Assembly: GCF_036017915.1 (NCBI RefSeq)
Contig: NZ_CP107929.1
Span: 5,460,001 to 5,524,000, forward strand
Origin: Micromonospora sp. NBC_00421
GTDB taxonomy: Bacteria > Actinomycetota > Actinomycetes > Mycobacteriales > Micromonosporaceae
Length of the DNA: 64,000 bases
Reading direction: 5' to 3'
Of this stretch, positions 16,014 to 26,168 are shown piece by piece. How positions within the stretch are numbered: position 1 is the stretch's first letter; every line of letters begins with the position of its first letter. The position numbers and the translations under genes were made by a program. The notes beneath the pieces were generated by a model. It saw nothing but the letters and a program-made list of their open reading frames with translations. It was not told the DNA's origin and searched no databases.

Positions 16014-17686
16014 TCAGCGGCGGGGCGTGACGGCCGACAGCAGCTCCGGCATCCGGCGGTCCAGCACGTCCCCGGCCAGGTACGCCCCGAGCAGCGCCGC
16101 CCCCGCCCCGTACGCCGCGCCGACCGGTAGGGCCAGCCAGAGCCAACCGTCGCCGAGCAACCCGGCGGCCACCACCATCGGTACGGCCGCAGCCGCCGAG
16201 GCGACCATCGACAGCAGGGTGAGCATGCTCTTGGCGATCCCGGAACCGGTGTTCATCGCGAACGGGTTGCTCGTCTCCGGCAGCGAGTACGCCCCGAGCA
16301 CCGAGATGAACCCGTTGATCGCCAGCCCCGCACCGTACGCGGCGAGCAGCGCGCCCGCCGCCACCCCGAACCATTCCGGCCGACCGAGCACCACGCTGAT
16401 GATCAGGGCGACGACGCCCAGCATCGGCAGCACGTACACCGAGAAGGCGGTCATCCGGGCGCGCAGCTCCAGCCGACCCGGCACCCCGGCCACCACGTTC
16501 GCCGCGTAGGCGCTGCCGTCGAAACCGAACTGGTTGGCCAGGGTCACCGAGGCGAGCACGCCGACGAAGAGCATCGAGATGCTGAGCAGCACCGGCGACG
16601 AGTCCCCGGCGACCTCGAAGCCCTCCGCGCCGGCGGTGAAGCCCGCCCCACCGAGGTTGACCATCACCGGCACGAAGATCCCGACCACCGCGATGGTGAT
16701 CAGGTTGGCCCGCCGTCGGGCGTCCCGCCACCAGTAGCGGCACTCCCGGGCCACCAGCGCGCCGAACCGGTCCCGACGGGTCCAGCCGACCGCCCGGGGG
16801 AAGAGTTGGGCGACCGGGCCACCGGTCGGCGACCGCCGGGCCTTCGTCGGGGCGGCGCTGGCCGCGCCGACCATCGCCGACTCCAGCGACCGGGACCACC
16901 AGAACAGCAGCGCCCCGATGGTCGCCGCGGTGATCAGCAGCTTCACCGGGACTGCCCAGGCCCGGCCCTCGGCCACGTCCAGGCCGATCGTCCAGGGCGC
17001 GCCGAACGGGGTCCAGCCGACGATCCGGGCCACCCCGACCAGCCGGTCCCAGTCGGTCGACCGCACCGCGGCCAGCACCACGAGCTGCAACGGGCCGATC
17101 GAGGCGGCCACCACGGCCAGCAGCACGGCGGCCAGGTCGCGTACCCGACGGGACCGCAGCATTGTGGCGAACGCGCTTGTCACCGCGCGGCTGGCGGCGA
17201 CGCAGAGCAGCACTCCGACGACCACCCCGAGGGCGGCGACGACGCCGGCCGCCGCACCACCGAGCAGCGTCGCGCTGACCACCAGCCCGGCCACGGCGAC
17301 CAGCACCGCGAACACCGGGACACTGACCAGCGCCGCCGTGAACAGCCCGGTGACCAGGGTGCGGCGGGTGAGCGGCAGCAGCGCGAAGCGGGCCGGGTCG
17401 AGGGTCTCGTCGACGCCGAAGAAGACAAGTGGCAGCAGCAGCCAGCCGAGCACCAGCACGCCGCCGCCGAACGATGCCGCCATCACCGCGTAGCGGGGTT
17501 CGTCGGCGAAGCCGGGGGCGGCGAACATCAGGAAGCCGCCTGCCGCGAACCAGAGCCCGACCAGCACCCCGGTCACGAACAGTGCGACCCGCCAGCCCTG
17601 ACCGCGGAAGTTGTTGCCCATCACCCGCAGCTTGAGCCGGACGAAGTGGCGCGGGGAGACCGCCCGTACCCGCTCGGCGGGTGTGC

Positions 17687-17702
<16 letters not shown>
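16014..17702 (-). CDS. ABC transporter permease (ABC-2-like exporter)
   Basis: A 562-residue, strongly hydrophobic protein with about twelve membrane segments and a short cytoplasmic N-terminus rich in Arg. Its start overlaps the end of the ATPase gene upstream by 16 bases, so the pair forms one exporter. The length and arrangement fit the large actinomycete permeases that pair with a single CcmA-like ATPase. It may export a lipid, peptide or drug. Position next to the biosynthetic cluster makes self-resistance possible, but the pair is transcribed in the opposite direction and could be unrelated. Confidence 0.88.
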
Positions 17703-18451
<749 letters not shown>

Positions 18452-18575
18452 GTGTCGACCGTATCCGGACCGGGCGAGTGGCCGCACCCGCTGAGGGACG
18501 ATCCCGGCTCATCCCCGAGACGGACGGGGTGAGCCGCACCACCCCGGAGATGACGCCAGCCAACCGGACAGAAAG

Positions 18576-20216
18576 TCAGGAGCGCAGTGACTCGGGCGCG
18601 TGCAGGCGGAGCATGGTGGCCCCGACGTCGACCGGGGTGCGGCGTCGGGTCGCCACCGACACCGCGATCATCACGGTGAAGGCGAGCGGCACCGTCCAGG
18701 CCGCCGGCTGGGTGGTGAGGGTGGCCGGCCAGCCGGCCAGCGGCGGCCCGAGCACGGTGACCAGCACCGCGCCGATCGCCGCCCCGCCGCCGACAAGCAC
18801 CCCCGCCGCCGCGCCGAGGTCGGTCAGCCCGCGCCACCAGATGCCGAGCACGAGCAGCGGGCAGAAGCTGGACGCGGCGACCGCGAAGGCCAGCCCGACC
18901 ACCTGGGAGACGTCCAGCCCGGAGACGTTGAGGGCGAGCACCGCCGGCACCCCGCCGGCGATCACCGTGGCCAGCCGGAAGCCGCGTACCGAGCCGCGCC
19001 CCAGCACGTCGGTGGAGATCACCCCGGCGACGCTGGTGAGCAGCCCCGACGAGGTGGACAGGAAGGCGGCGAACGCCCCGGCGGCGACCAGTGCGGCGAG
19101 CAGCCGCCCGGTGACGCCGTCGCCGAGCGTCGCCTCGGGCAGCAGCACCACCACCGCGTCGGTCTGCCCGCTGACAAGCAGTTGCGGGGTGTAGATCCGG
19201 CCGAGCACGCCGTAGAGGGTGGGCAGCAGATAGAAGACGCCGACCAGGGCCAGCACCACGAGCGTGGTCCGCCGGGCCGCCGCGCCGTCGGGGTTGGTGT
19301 AGAAGCGCACCAGCACGTGCGGCAGCCCCATGGTGCCGAGGAAGGTGGCCAGGATCAGCGAGTAGGTGGCGAACAGGCCCCGGTCGTCGTCCCCGGCGGC
19401 GCTGGGCAGCAGCCAGTCGGCCGCCCCGGTGGCCACCCCGGACACCTCGGGCACCGGGTCACCGGCGGCGAAGCTCAGCTCGTCGCCGGGGCGTACCTCC
19501 CGGATGGTGCCGTCGGGGAAGGTGAGGGCCGCCCGGTGCTCGACCACGACGGTGGTCGCGGTGCGGAACGCCGGCCCGTCGGGCGGGGTCACCGCCGGGC
19601 GGGCGTCGGCCTGCCACTGGAGGGCCAGGAAGATCGCGGGTACGGCGAGCGCGGTCAGCTTGAGCCAGTATTGAAAAGCCTGCACGAAGGTGATCGCCCG
19701 CATCCCGCCGAGCGCCACGTTGGCGGTGACCACCGCTGCGACCAGCAGCGCCCCCACCGGGTACGGCGAGCCGGCCACCGTGGCCAGGGTGAGCCCGGCG
19801 CCCTGCAACTGCGGCACCAGGTAGAGCCAGCCGATGAAGATGACGAAGACGGTGGCCAGGGTGCGCAGCCGGCGGGAACCGAGCCGCAGCTCGCAGAAGT
19901 CGGGCAGGGTGAACGCCCCGGAGCGGCGCAGCGGCGCGGCGACGAAGAGCAGCAGCGCCAGGTAGCCGGCGGCGAATCCGACCGGGTACCAGAGCACGTC
20001 CACGCCGTACTTGAGGATCAGCCCGGCGATGCCGAGGAAGCTCGCCGCCGACAGGTACTCCCCGCCGATGGCGGCGGCGTTCCAGGTCGGACTCACCGAC
20101 CGGGACGCGACCAGGAAGTCCGAGGTGGTCCGGGCCAGCCGCAGGCCGTAGAAGCCGATGCCGACGGTGACCAGGGTGACCGCGACGATCGCCGGTACGA
20201 CGTACCCGTTGCCCAT
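18576..20216 (-). CDS. Sodium:solute symporter (ActP-like monocarboxylate/acetate permease)
   Basis: A 546-residue integral membrane protein with about 13 membrane segments of the SSS family. The first helices carry FLVASRSVSPTWNAAAIGGEYLSA-type residues that bind sodium and substrate in this family, best matching the cation/acetate symporter branch. A loop of about 90 residues between helices (around 205-300) is hydrophilic and probably extracellular. It follows the DUF485-like gene by one base, an arrangement typical for actP and its small partner. Substrate is likely acetate or another short carboxylate, by family only. Confidence 0.9.
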   Translation of the reverse strand: MGNGYVVPAIVAVTLVTVGIGFYGLRLARTTSDFLVASRSVSPTWNAAAIGGEYLSAASFLGIAGLILKYGVDVLWYPVGFAAGYLALLLFVAAPLRRSGAFTLPDFCELRLGSRRLRTLATVFVIFIGWLYLVPQLQGAGLTLATVAGSPYPVGALLVAAVVTANVALGGMRAITFVQAFQYWLKLTALAVPAIFLALQWQADARPAVTPPDGPAFRTATTVVVEHRAALTFPDGTIREVRPGDELSFAAGDPVPEVSGVATGAADWLLPSAAGDDDRGLFATYSLILATFLGTMGLPHVLVRFYTNPDGAAARRTTLVVLALVGVFYLLPTLYGVLGRIYTPQLLVSGQTDAVVVLLPEATLGDGVTGRLLAALVAAGAFAAFLSTSSGLLTSVAGVISTDVLGRGSVRGFRLATVIAGGVPAVLALNVSGLDVSQVVGLAFAVAASSFCPLLVLGIWWRGLTDLGAAAGVLVGGGAAIGAVLVTVLGPPLAGWPATLTTQPAAWTVPLAFTVMIAVSVATRRRTPVDVGATMLRLHAPESLRS

Positions 20217-20217
20217 C

Positions 20218-20646
20218 TCAGCGTTCCGGCCGCTGGACGAGGTCGACGAAGTCCTGCTCGTTGCGTTCGGCGAGCCACACGTACGCCCAGCCGACGGCGA
20301 TGAGGAAGGGGAACGAGACCACCCCGAGCAGCAGCCAGGGCAGGTTGACGCCGAGCACGGTGACCCGGCCGACCGGGGGTGCGATGGCGAACAGCCAGGG
20401 CAGCCCGCCCAGCCCGATCAGCACCAGCAGGCTCATCCGCAGGGCGAGCGTGAGCTGCGCCCGGACCAGGCCCCGGACCAGCGCTTCGCCGACCCGGGTC
20501 TGCTGGGCCAGCTCGGTGCGGGTGTGGTCGGCCCGGGTGTCACGGCGGGTCACCCCGGCCAGCACGATCCGTACCCGCCCGCCCGGCCGGGGGGCCGGCG
20601 GCCCGGGGTCCCGGGGCGTCGGTCCGGGATCGTCGTGGGCGGTCAC
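20218..20646 (-). CDS. DUF485-like small membrane protein, partner of the symporter
   Basis: A 142-residue protein with a Pro-rich cytoplasmic N-terminus and two central to C-terminal membrane helices (about 68-90 and 104-126), ending in a charged tail. Small two-helix DUF485-type proteins (YjcH in E. coli) are regularly encoded just upstream of ActP-type symporters. Its stop is one base from the symporter start, so they are co-translated. The promoter must lie in 20647-20900, which also holds the DnaA-box cluster. Confidence 0.8.
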   Translation of the reverse strand: MTAHDDPGPTPRDPGPPAPRPGGRVRIVLAGVTRRDTRADHTRTELAQQTRVGEALVRGLVRAQLTLALRMSLLVLIGLGGLPWLFAIAPPVGRVTVLGVNLPWLLLGVVSFPFLIAVGWAYVWLAERNEQDFVDLVQRPER

Positions 20647-20683
20647 CCGGGCAGTCTCGCCTGCCCGGCCCGAATGTCAAGTG

Positions 20684-20757
20684 TCGTCCACCGGGGTTGT
20701 GGACAACCTGTGGACAACACGCCAGGCCTGTGGACAACGCGACCGCCCTGTGGACGA
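20684..20757. promoter_or_regulatory. Cluster of DnaA boxes
   Basis: Three exact copies of TGTGGACAA, the reverse complement of the actinomycete DnaA box TTGTCCACA, lie at 20698-20706, 20709-20717 and 20729-20737, and a one-mismatch copy TGTGGACGA at 20749-20757. All point the same way, and the last three are 20 bases apart. A weak opposite copy (TCGTCCACC) is at 20684-20692. The site sits between the divergent DUF485 and secreted-protein genes. There is no dnaA, dnaN or AT-rich unwinding element, so this is not the replication origin; titration of DnaA or transcriptional control are possible roles. Confidence 0.75.
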
Positions 20758-20907
20758 CGACGGCGAGCCGACGGCGAAGATGGCATTACGTCTGATTCGT
20801 CCTCACCGGAACGTCACCCGGAGATCATCTGTATCGACCTTGCCGGCATTGACCCAGGCCCCTACGCTGGGGCAGCCAATCCTTTCCTCTTCGAACACGG
20901 GGTCTCT

Positions 20908-22287
20908 ATGCGCAAAATCCGCACTATTCTCGGCGTCACTCTCGCCGGAGCATGTGCACTGGCCGTGGTGCCGGGCACGGCGTCCGCGGCTCCGGCCTCC
21001 GCGCCGCTGCAGAAGTCGGCGGCCCTCGACGACGTCACCGGTGCCTACTACCCGGTCGCGCCGGCCCGGCTGCTGGACACCCGCGACGGCACCGGTGCGC
21101 CGGTCGGCAAGATCGGCGCCGGCAAGAAGGTCGACCTCCAGGTCGCCGGCCGTGGTGGCGTACCGGCCAGCAACGTCGGCGCGGTCGTGCTGAACGTGAC
21201 CGTCACCGGTCCCACCGCCGCGAGCTTCCTCACCGCCTTCCCGGCGGGCGAGTCCCGGCCCACCGCCTCCTCGGTCAACTTCGCCAAGGGCTGGCTGGGC
21301 TCCAACAACGTCACCGTGAAGCTCGGCGCCGGTGGCAAGGTCTCGGTCTTCAACAACAGCGGCTCGACCGACGTGATCGTCGACGTGGTCGGCTTCTACG
21401 CGGGCAACGACAACCTCACCAACCGCAACGGCGGCCAGTACGAGTGGTACCTGCCGAAGCGCTACTGGGACACCCGCGAGGACCCGGAGGGCAAGCCCCC
21501 GGCCGGTCAGGTGCTGGAATACTCGCTCGACTTCGACGACGCCTACAACCCGCACGTCAAGTCGCTGGTCTTCAACCTCACCGCCGTCTCGCCGGCCAAG
21601 TCCGGCTTCCTCACCGCGTGGTCCGGTGCGGGCGCCCGGCCGACCGCCTCGACGGTGAACTACCTCGCCGGTAAGAACGTGCCGAACCTGTCCTTCGTGC
21701 AGACCACCCCCTGCACCGGCACCGAGCAGTACAACTGGTGCACCCCCGGTGCGCCGAAGTTCAAGATCTACACCTCGCAGGCCGCGCACGTCCTGGTCGA
21801 CCTGGTCGGCGTGGTCGACGACGGCGAGTCCCCGTACGGCATGCGGTTCGCGCCGCTGAGCCCGACCCGGATCGTGGACAGCCGGACGAACCTGGGCATC
21901 TCCGGGGCCATCCCGGCGGGCGGGGTCCGCAAGGTCACCGCGCCGGCCGAGCTGGTCACCGAGGACACCGGGGTGCTGGCGATGAACGTCACTGCGGTCA
22001 CCCCGACCAACAACACGGTCGTCACCACCTGGCCGGCGGACTTCGACGACATCGGCAAGCCGGACACGAGCAACCTGAACCCGTACGCGGGCCAGGTCGT
22101 CTCCAACGGCGTGCTCGGCGTCATCGGCCCGAACGCCGCGTTCAACGTGCACAACCTCTCCGGCAGCACCCACCTGGTCGCTGACGTGGTCGGCACGTTC
22201 TACTACCCGGCCGCCTCCAAGACGGCCAAGTCGCTCACGGCCAAGACGGCCACGTCGGACGCGGTCCCTTCCGCCAACCGGCGCTGA
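20908..22287 (+). CDS. Secreted three-repeat surface protein, paralogue 1
   Basis: A 459-residue protein with a signal peptide (cleavage near 27 after TASA). The mature part consists of three related repeats of about 130 residues that begin with R-[LIY]-[LVW]-D-[TS]-R (Arg54, Arg185, Arg321) and end with V-x-D-[VL]-V-G. Within each there are NVTxVxP, a [FY]PAG or W-[PS]-[AG] segment and an xNxxx(V/L)G segment, a pattern that suggests repeated beta-sheet blades. Such repeats are widespread in secreted actinomycete proteins, but the biochemical role is unknown to me. Two cysteines in repeat 2 may form a disulphide. It has its own terminator and is followed by two paralogues. Confidence 0.85.
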   Translation: MRKIRTILGVTLAGACALAVVPGTASAAPASAPLQKSAALDDVTGAYYPVAPARLLDTRDGTGAPVGKIGAGKKVDLQVAGRGGVPASNVGAVVLNVTVTGPTAASFLTAFPAGESRPTASSVNFAKGWLGSNNVTVKLGAGGKVSVFNNSGSTDVIVDVVGFYAGNDNLTNRNGGQYEWYLPKRYWDTREDPEGKPPAGQVLEYSLDFDDAYNPHVKSLVFNLTAVSPAKSGFLTAWSGAGARPTASTVNYLAGKNVPNLSFVQTTPCTGTEQYNWCTPGAPKFKIYTSQAAHVLVDLVGVVDDGESPYGMRFAPLSPTRIVDSRTNLGISGAIPAGGVRKVTAPAELVTEDTGVLAMNVTAVTPTNNTVVTTWPADFDDIGKPDTSNLNPYAGQVVSNGVLGVIGPNAAFNVHNLSGSTHLVADVVGTFYYPAASKTAKSLTAKTATSDAVPSANRR

Positions 22288-22308
22288 CGACACCGGTAAC
22301 ACCGCAGG

Positions 22309-22334
22309 GCGCCCCGACCGTTCGGTCGGGGCGC
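22309..22334 (+). terminator. Rho-independent-type hairpin
   Basis: Eleven base pairs GCGCCCCGACC / GGTCGGGGCGC close a GTTC loop, 22 bases after the stop of the first repeat protein. No long U-run follows, as usual in this group. Confidence 0.8.
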
Positions 22335-22404
22335 TCTCGCATCCGGGCGGTCGACGATCCGGTAAGTGCACAATGCCCTTTCTTGGCATTCCATCAATAC
22401 GGCC

Positions 22405-22433
22405 TTGCCGCTGGTGATCACCACCCATAGTGT
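22405..22433 (+). promoter_or_regulatory. Candidate promoter of repeat protein 2
   Basis: TTGCCG (22405-22410) and TAGTGT (22428-22433) are 17 bases apart, about 39 bases upstream of the start codon. A small palindrome AATGCC-N7-GGCATT lies just upstream, near 22372-22390. The match is moderate and the assignment is tentative. Confidence 0.35.
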
Positions 22434-22471
22434 GTGGTCCACAATCACTCTTCATTTTCCACGGGGTATTC

Positions 22472-24586
22472 ATGCGCATTTTCCGCGCTCTTCTCGGCAT
22501 GAGCGTCGCCGGGGCCTGTGCGCTGGCCGTACTGCCGGGGGTGGCGCTCGCCGCACCCACCGCGCCGTACACGGTCGTCACTCTCGACATCGGCGAGACC
22601 TCCTCACCGGCGGTGAAGTCGGGGGTCTTCTCCGCTCCCACGTTCACCGTCTCGGTGCTGCCCCAGACCGACGGCAGCACGTGGATGTACTTCCGGAACG
22701 GCCCGGCGGACTCCCGGCTGTCGCTCCAGGTCAGGGCCCCGTTGGGGCAGAGCTTCGTCGCCGGCCGGACCTACCCCACGACGAGGTTCGGCGACGAGGG
22801 CACCGCCCGGCTGGACATCACGTCCGACTACGGGTGTGGCAATCCCACCGGCAGCCTGACGGTCCGGGCCGCCGGTATCGACCCGCTGACCGACCAACTG
22901 ACCAGCCTGGCCGCCTCCTACTCCTACAACTGCGACAACCGTGGTGACGCCACCGGCGAGATCCGGTGGAACTCCGACGTCGAGTACGCAGCCCTGGTGT
23001 CCGCCCCCGCGCCTGTGGACTTCGGTCAGCTCAAGGTCGAGAGCCCGCCCGAGACCCGGACGGTCACCTACCGTTCCGAGGGCACCCTGCCGGTGACCCT
23101 CGGCAGTGCGACGTTGGCCGGCACCGATCCCGCGCACTTCCAGATCGCCACCAACGCCTGCACCGGTCGAACCCTCGCCCCCGGGGCGAGTTGCACGATG
23201 ACGGTGTCCGCCACGGCCAGGCGGGCCGGCACCTTCGCCGCCAACCTGGTGCTTGCCGACGACAGCGCCTACGGCAAGCGACTGGTGCGCTTGACGTTCA
23301 CCGCGACCGACACCGCCGTGGGGACCTACTACCCGGTGGGTCCTTCGCGGGTGATGGACACCCGTAGCGGCCTGGGCGTCCGCAAGGGCAAGCTGGGGCC
23401 GGGGCAGAAGGTCGACCTCCAGATCACCGGGCGGGGCGGGGTGCCGTCGGGTGGTGTCGGTTCGGTAGTGCTCAACGTGACGGTGGCCAACCCGACGGCG
23501 AGCAGCTTCCTGACGGTCTACCCGGCAGGTGAGGGGCGGCCGACCGCCTCCTCGATCAACTTCCCGAAGTCCTGGTTGGGCTCCAACAACGTCACCGTCA
23601 AGCTCGGCTCGGGTGGCAAGGTGTCGGTCTACAACCACGCCGGTTCCACCGACGCCGTGGTCGACGTGGTCGGCTGGTACGCGGGCAGCGACACGGTGGT
23701 GGCCAGTCGCGGCATGGGTGGCCAGTACCAGTGGTTCAACCCGGTGCGGATTCTCGACACCCGCGCGGGCGGCGGCAAGGCCCTGCCGGGTGGCTGGTCG
23801 ATCACCGCCTGGGTCGACTTCGTGCCGGAGTTCAAGTCCCACGTGCGGGCCTACGTTCTCAACATCACGGCCGTCTCGCCGAAGAAGAACGGATACCTGA
23901 CCGCCTGGAGCGGGATGGCGGACGTGCCGCTGACCTCGACTGTCAACTACGCGGCGGGCAAGGTGGTGCCGAACCTCGCGATCGTGGAGTCCAGCCCCTG
24001 CTTCGCGGAGTACTGCGACGGCGAGTCGTACGGGGCTCCGTCGTACGAGATCTACACCTCGGCGACCTCGCACATCGTGGTCGACCTGGTGGGCGTGATC
24101 GACGACGCGACGATAGTGGACGGGCTCCGGTTCACTCCGCGTAGCCCCACCCGGATCGTCGACAGCCGCACCGGCCAGGGCATCCCCGGGGCGCTCGGTC
24201 CGGGTTCGGTCCGGAAGGTGAGCCCGCCACCGGCCCTGCTCACCGACACCACCGAGGTGGTGGCGATGAACGTGACAGCCGTGGCTCCGTCGAAGAACAC
24301 CGTGGTCACGGTCTGGCCGGCGGACACGGCGAAGCCCAGGCCGAACGCGAGCAACCTCAACCCCGCCGCGGGACAGACCGTGTCCAACGCCGTTCTCGGC
24401 CAGTTGGGACCGAACCAGGCGTTCAACGTGCACAACCTCTCGGGCAACGTCCACCTGGTGGCGGATGTGGTGGGCACGTTCTACAGGTACTCCGGCACCG
24501 ACAGTCGGTACGGCAGGGGCGCCGCCCGCACCACCGGGCGGCCGACGGTGGTGGGCGCGGGCGCGCTTCCCCCGACCCGACGCTGA
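22472..24586 (+). CDS. Secreted three-repeat surface protein with Hydin-like domain, paralogue 2
   Basis: A 704-residue paralogue of its neighbours, with a signal peptide (about 1-28) and the same three R-x-x-D-[TS]-R repeats in its C-terminal 410 residues (first at about residue 293). Between signal and repeats it has about 260 extra residues: a beta-rich segment (about 30-180) of unknown type and an ASPM/SPD-2/Hydin-like immunoglobulin domain (about 185-285; PVDFGQLKV, GTDPAHFQI, LAPGASCTMTV). The ATG at 22472 follows CACGGGG, the same spacing and sequence as in the other two genes. Extracellular, probably structural or adhesive; function not known. Confidence 0.83.
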   Translation: MRIFRALLGMSVAGACALAVLPGVALAAPTAPYTVVTLDIGETSSPAVKSGVFSAPTFTVSVLPQTDGSTWMYFRNGPADSRLSLQVRAPLGQSFVAGRTYPTTRFGDEGTARLDITSDYGCGNPTGSLTVRAAGIDPLTDQLTSLAASYSYNCDNRGDATGEIRWNSDVEYAALVSAPAPVDFGQLKVESPPETRTVTYRSEGTLPVTLGSATLAGTDPAHFQIATNACTGRTLAPGASCTMTVSATARRAGTFAANLVLADDSAYGKRLVRLTFTATDTAVGTYYPVGPSRVMDTRSGLGVRKGKLGPGQKVDLQITGRGGVPSGGVGSVVLNVTVANPTASSFLTVYPAGEGRPTASSINFPKSWLGSNNVTVKLGSGGKVSVYNHAGSTDAVVDVVGWYAGSDTVVASRGMGGQYQWFNPVRILDTRAGGGKALPGGWSITAWVDFVPEFKSHVRAYVLNITAVSPKKNGYLTAWSGMADVPLTSTVNYAAGKVVPNLAIVESSPCFAEYCDGESYGAPSYEIYTSATSHIVVDLVGVIDDATIVDGLRFTPRSPTRIVDSRTGQGIPGALGPGSVRKVSPPPALLTDTTEVVAMNVTAVAPSKNTVVTVWPADTAKPRPNASNLNPAAGQTVSNAVLGQLGPNQAFNVHNLSGNVHLVADVVGTFYRYSGTDSRYGRGAARTTGRPTVVGAGALPPTRR

Positions 24587-24592
24587 TCCGAT

Positions 24593-24633
24593 CCGGGGAC
24601 GGGCACCGGTCCTTCGACCGTGCCCGTCCCCGG
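24593..24633 (+). terminator. Long hairpin terminator after repeat protein 2
   Basis: CCGGGGACGGGCAC pairs perfectly with GTGCCCGTCCCCGG, with a smaller GGTC/GACC pairing inside the loop. It begins seven bases after the stop codon. Confidence 0.8.
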
Positions 24634-24663
24634 CCATCTCCTTCTCTCACCACGGGGGTAATC

Positions 24664-26040
24664 ATGAACAGAATTCGCGTTCTACTCGGCGTGTTCGTCG
24701 CCGGGGTCTGCGCGGCCACTGCGATACCGGCGTCGGCGCTCGCCGCGCCGTCAACAGTCCTCACCCCGGTCGAGGTGTCGGCGCTCCCCAGTGTGGTCGG
24801 CACCTACTACCCGATGGCGACGCCCACCCGGATCCTGGACACGCGTACCGGCAACGGTGCGCCGAAGGGCAAGATCGGTGCGGGTCGGAAGATCGATCTT
24901 CAGGTGGCCGGTCGCAGCGGGCTGCCGGCGACCGGCATCGGCGCGGTGGTCCTGAACGTGACAGTCAGCGGCCCCACGGCGAACAGCTTCGTCACCGTCT
25001 ACCCGGGCGGCGAGGCGCTGCCGACGGCTTCCACGGTCAACTTCGCCAAGGGCTGGCTGGGTTCCAACAACGCCACCGTCAAGCTCGGTGCCGGCGGCAA
25101 GGTGTCGGTCTACAACCGCAACGGCGAGACCGACGTGGTGATCGACGTGGTCGGCTTCTACGCCGGTGACGAGAGCGTCATGGCCGAGCGCGGGATGGGC
25201 GGTCAGGTGCAGTGGTACGAGCCGTACCGGATCATGGACACCCGCACCCGGGGGGTGATCCCCGCCGGGGGCGAGTTCAACGCCTGGATCGACTTCCACG
25301 CCTACAACGCCAAGGTGAAGGGGCTGATCCTCAACGTCACGGCGGTGAGCCCGCAGAAGGCCGGTTTCCTCACCGTCTGGTCGGGTGAGGGGGCCCGACC
25401 GAACTCCTCCACCGTCAACTACGCGGCGGGCAAGGTGGTGCCGAACCTGTCGTACGTGAAGACGGTGCCGTGCCCCTCGGGTGGTTGCAACGGGGCTACC
25501 GGCGCGGCGCGCTACCGGTTCTACACGTCGGCGACCACCCACATCGTGGTGGACCTGGTCGGGGTGATCGACGACGGCACCGAGGTCGACGGGATGCGAT
25601 TCACCCCGACGAGCCCGACCCGCATCGTGGACAGCCGGATCGGGCAGGGCCTGCCGGCGGCGCTCGGAGCGAACGAGGCGGGGAAGGTCACCGCGCCGGC
25701 CGTGCTGTTGACCGAGGCGACCCAGGTGCTGGCGATGAACGTCACAGCTGTCGCTCCCACGGCCAACACCGTGATCACCGTCTGGCCCGCCGACACCGGG
25801 ATGTCGAAGCCGACCGCGAGCAACCTGAACCCCGCGCCGGGTCAGGTCGTCTCCAACGGGGTGCTGGGGGTGCTCGGCCCACAGGACGCGTTCTACGTCA
25901 GCAACCTGTCGGGCAGCACCAACCTGGTGGCCGACGTGGTCGGCACGTTCTCCGTGTATCCGGGCACGGCGGCCGGCACCCGGCGTACCACTGGCAAGCC
26001 TGCGGTGGCCGGCAGCGGCTGGTCGATCGCGCTCGGCTGA
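24664..26040 (+). CDS. Secreted three-repeat surface protein, paralogue 3
   Basis: A 458-residue protein closely similar to paralogue 1 in length and layout: a signal peptide (about 1-28), then three repeats starting with RILDTR (near residue 56), RIMDTR and RIVDSR and ending with VDVVGFY, VDLVGVI and ADVVGTF. A short loop with two cysteines (PCPSGGC) is in the same place as in the paralogues. The ATG at 24664 follows CACGGGGG. The three genes are tandem duplications with separate terminators, which suggests separately controlled expression. Confidence 0.85.
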   Translation: MNRIRVLLGVFVAGVCAATAIPASALAAPSTVLTPVEVSALPSVVGTYYPMATPTRILDTRTGNGAPKGKIGAGRKIDLQVAGRSGLPATGIGAVVLNVTVSGPTANSFVTVYPGGEALPTASTVNFAKGWLGSNNATVKLGAGGKVSVYNRNGETDVVIDVVGFYAGDESVMAERGMGGQVQWYEPYRIMDTRTRGVIPAGGEFNAWIDFHAYNAKVKGLILNVTAVSPQKAGFLTVWSGEGARPNSSTVNYAAGKVVPNLSYVKTVPCPSGGCNGATGAARYRFYTSATTHIVVDLVGVIDDGTEVDGMRFTPTSPTRIVDSRIGQGLPAALGANEAGKVTAPAVLLTEATQVLAMNVTAVAPTANTVITVWPADTGMSKPTASNLNPAPGQVVSNGVLGVLGPQDAFYVSNLSGSTNLVADVVGTFSVYPGTAAGTRRTTGKPAVAGSGWSIALG

Positions 26041-26057
26041 CCGACCCGGCGGAACAG

Positions 26058-26089
26058 AAGGGCGTCCCGGCTTCGGTCGGGACGCCCTT
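26058..26089 (+). terminator. Hairpin terminator after repeat protein 3
   Basis: AAGGGCGTCCCG pairs with CGGGACGCCCTT around a short loop, 17 bases after the stop codon. It also faces the end of the convergent iron transporter operon and may serve both directions. Confidence 0.8.
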
Positions 26090-26168
26090 CGGCCGTTCGG
26101 CAACCCGTCCCCCGCGTCCGGCCACCGCCGGTTCGACGGGCAGCGGCCGCCAGCGCGGTTCCCCGGGC

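Noticed and set aside
20684..20757. Chromosomal replication origin
   Set aside because: The DnaA boxes are real, but there are only four or five, with no AT-rich unwinding region and no dnaA, dnaN, gyrB or parAB genes nearby.
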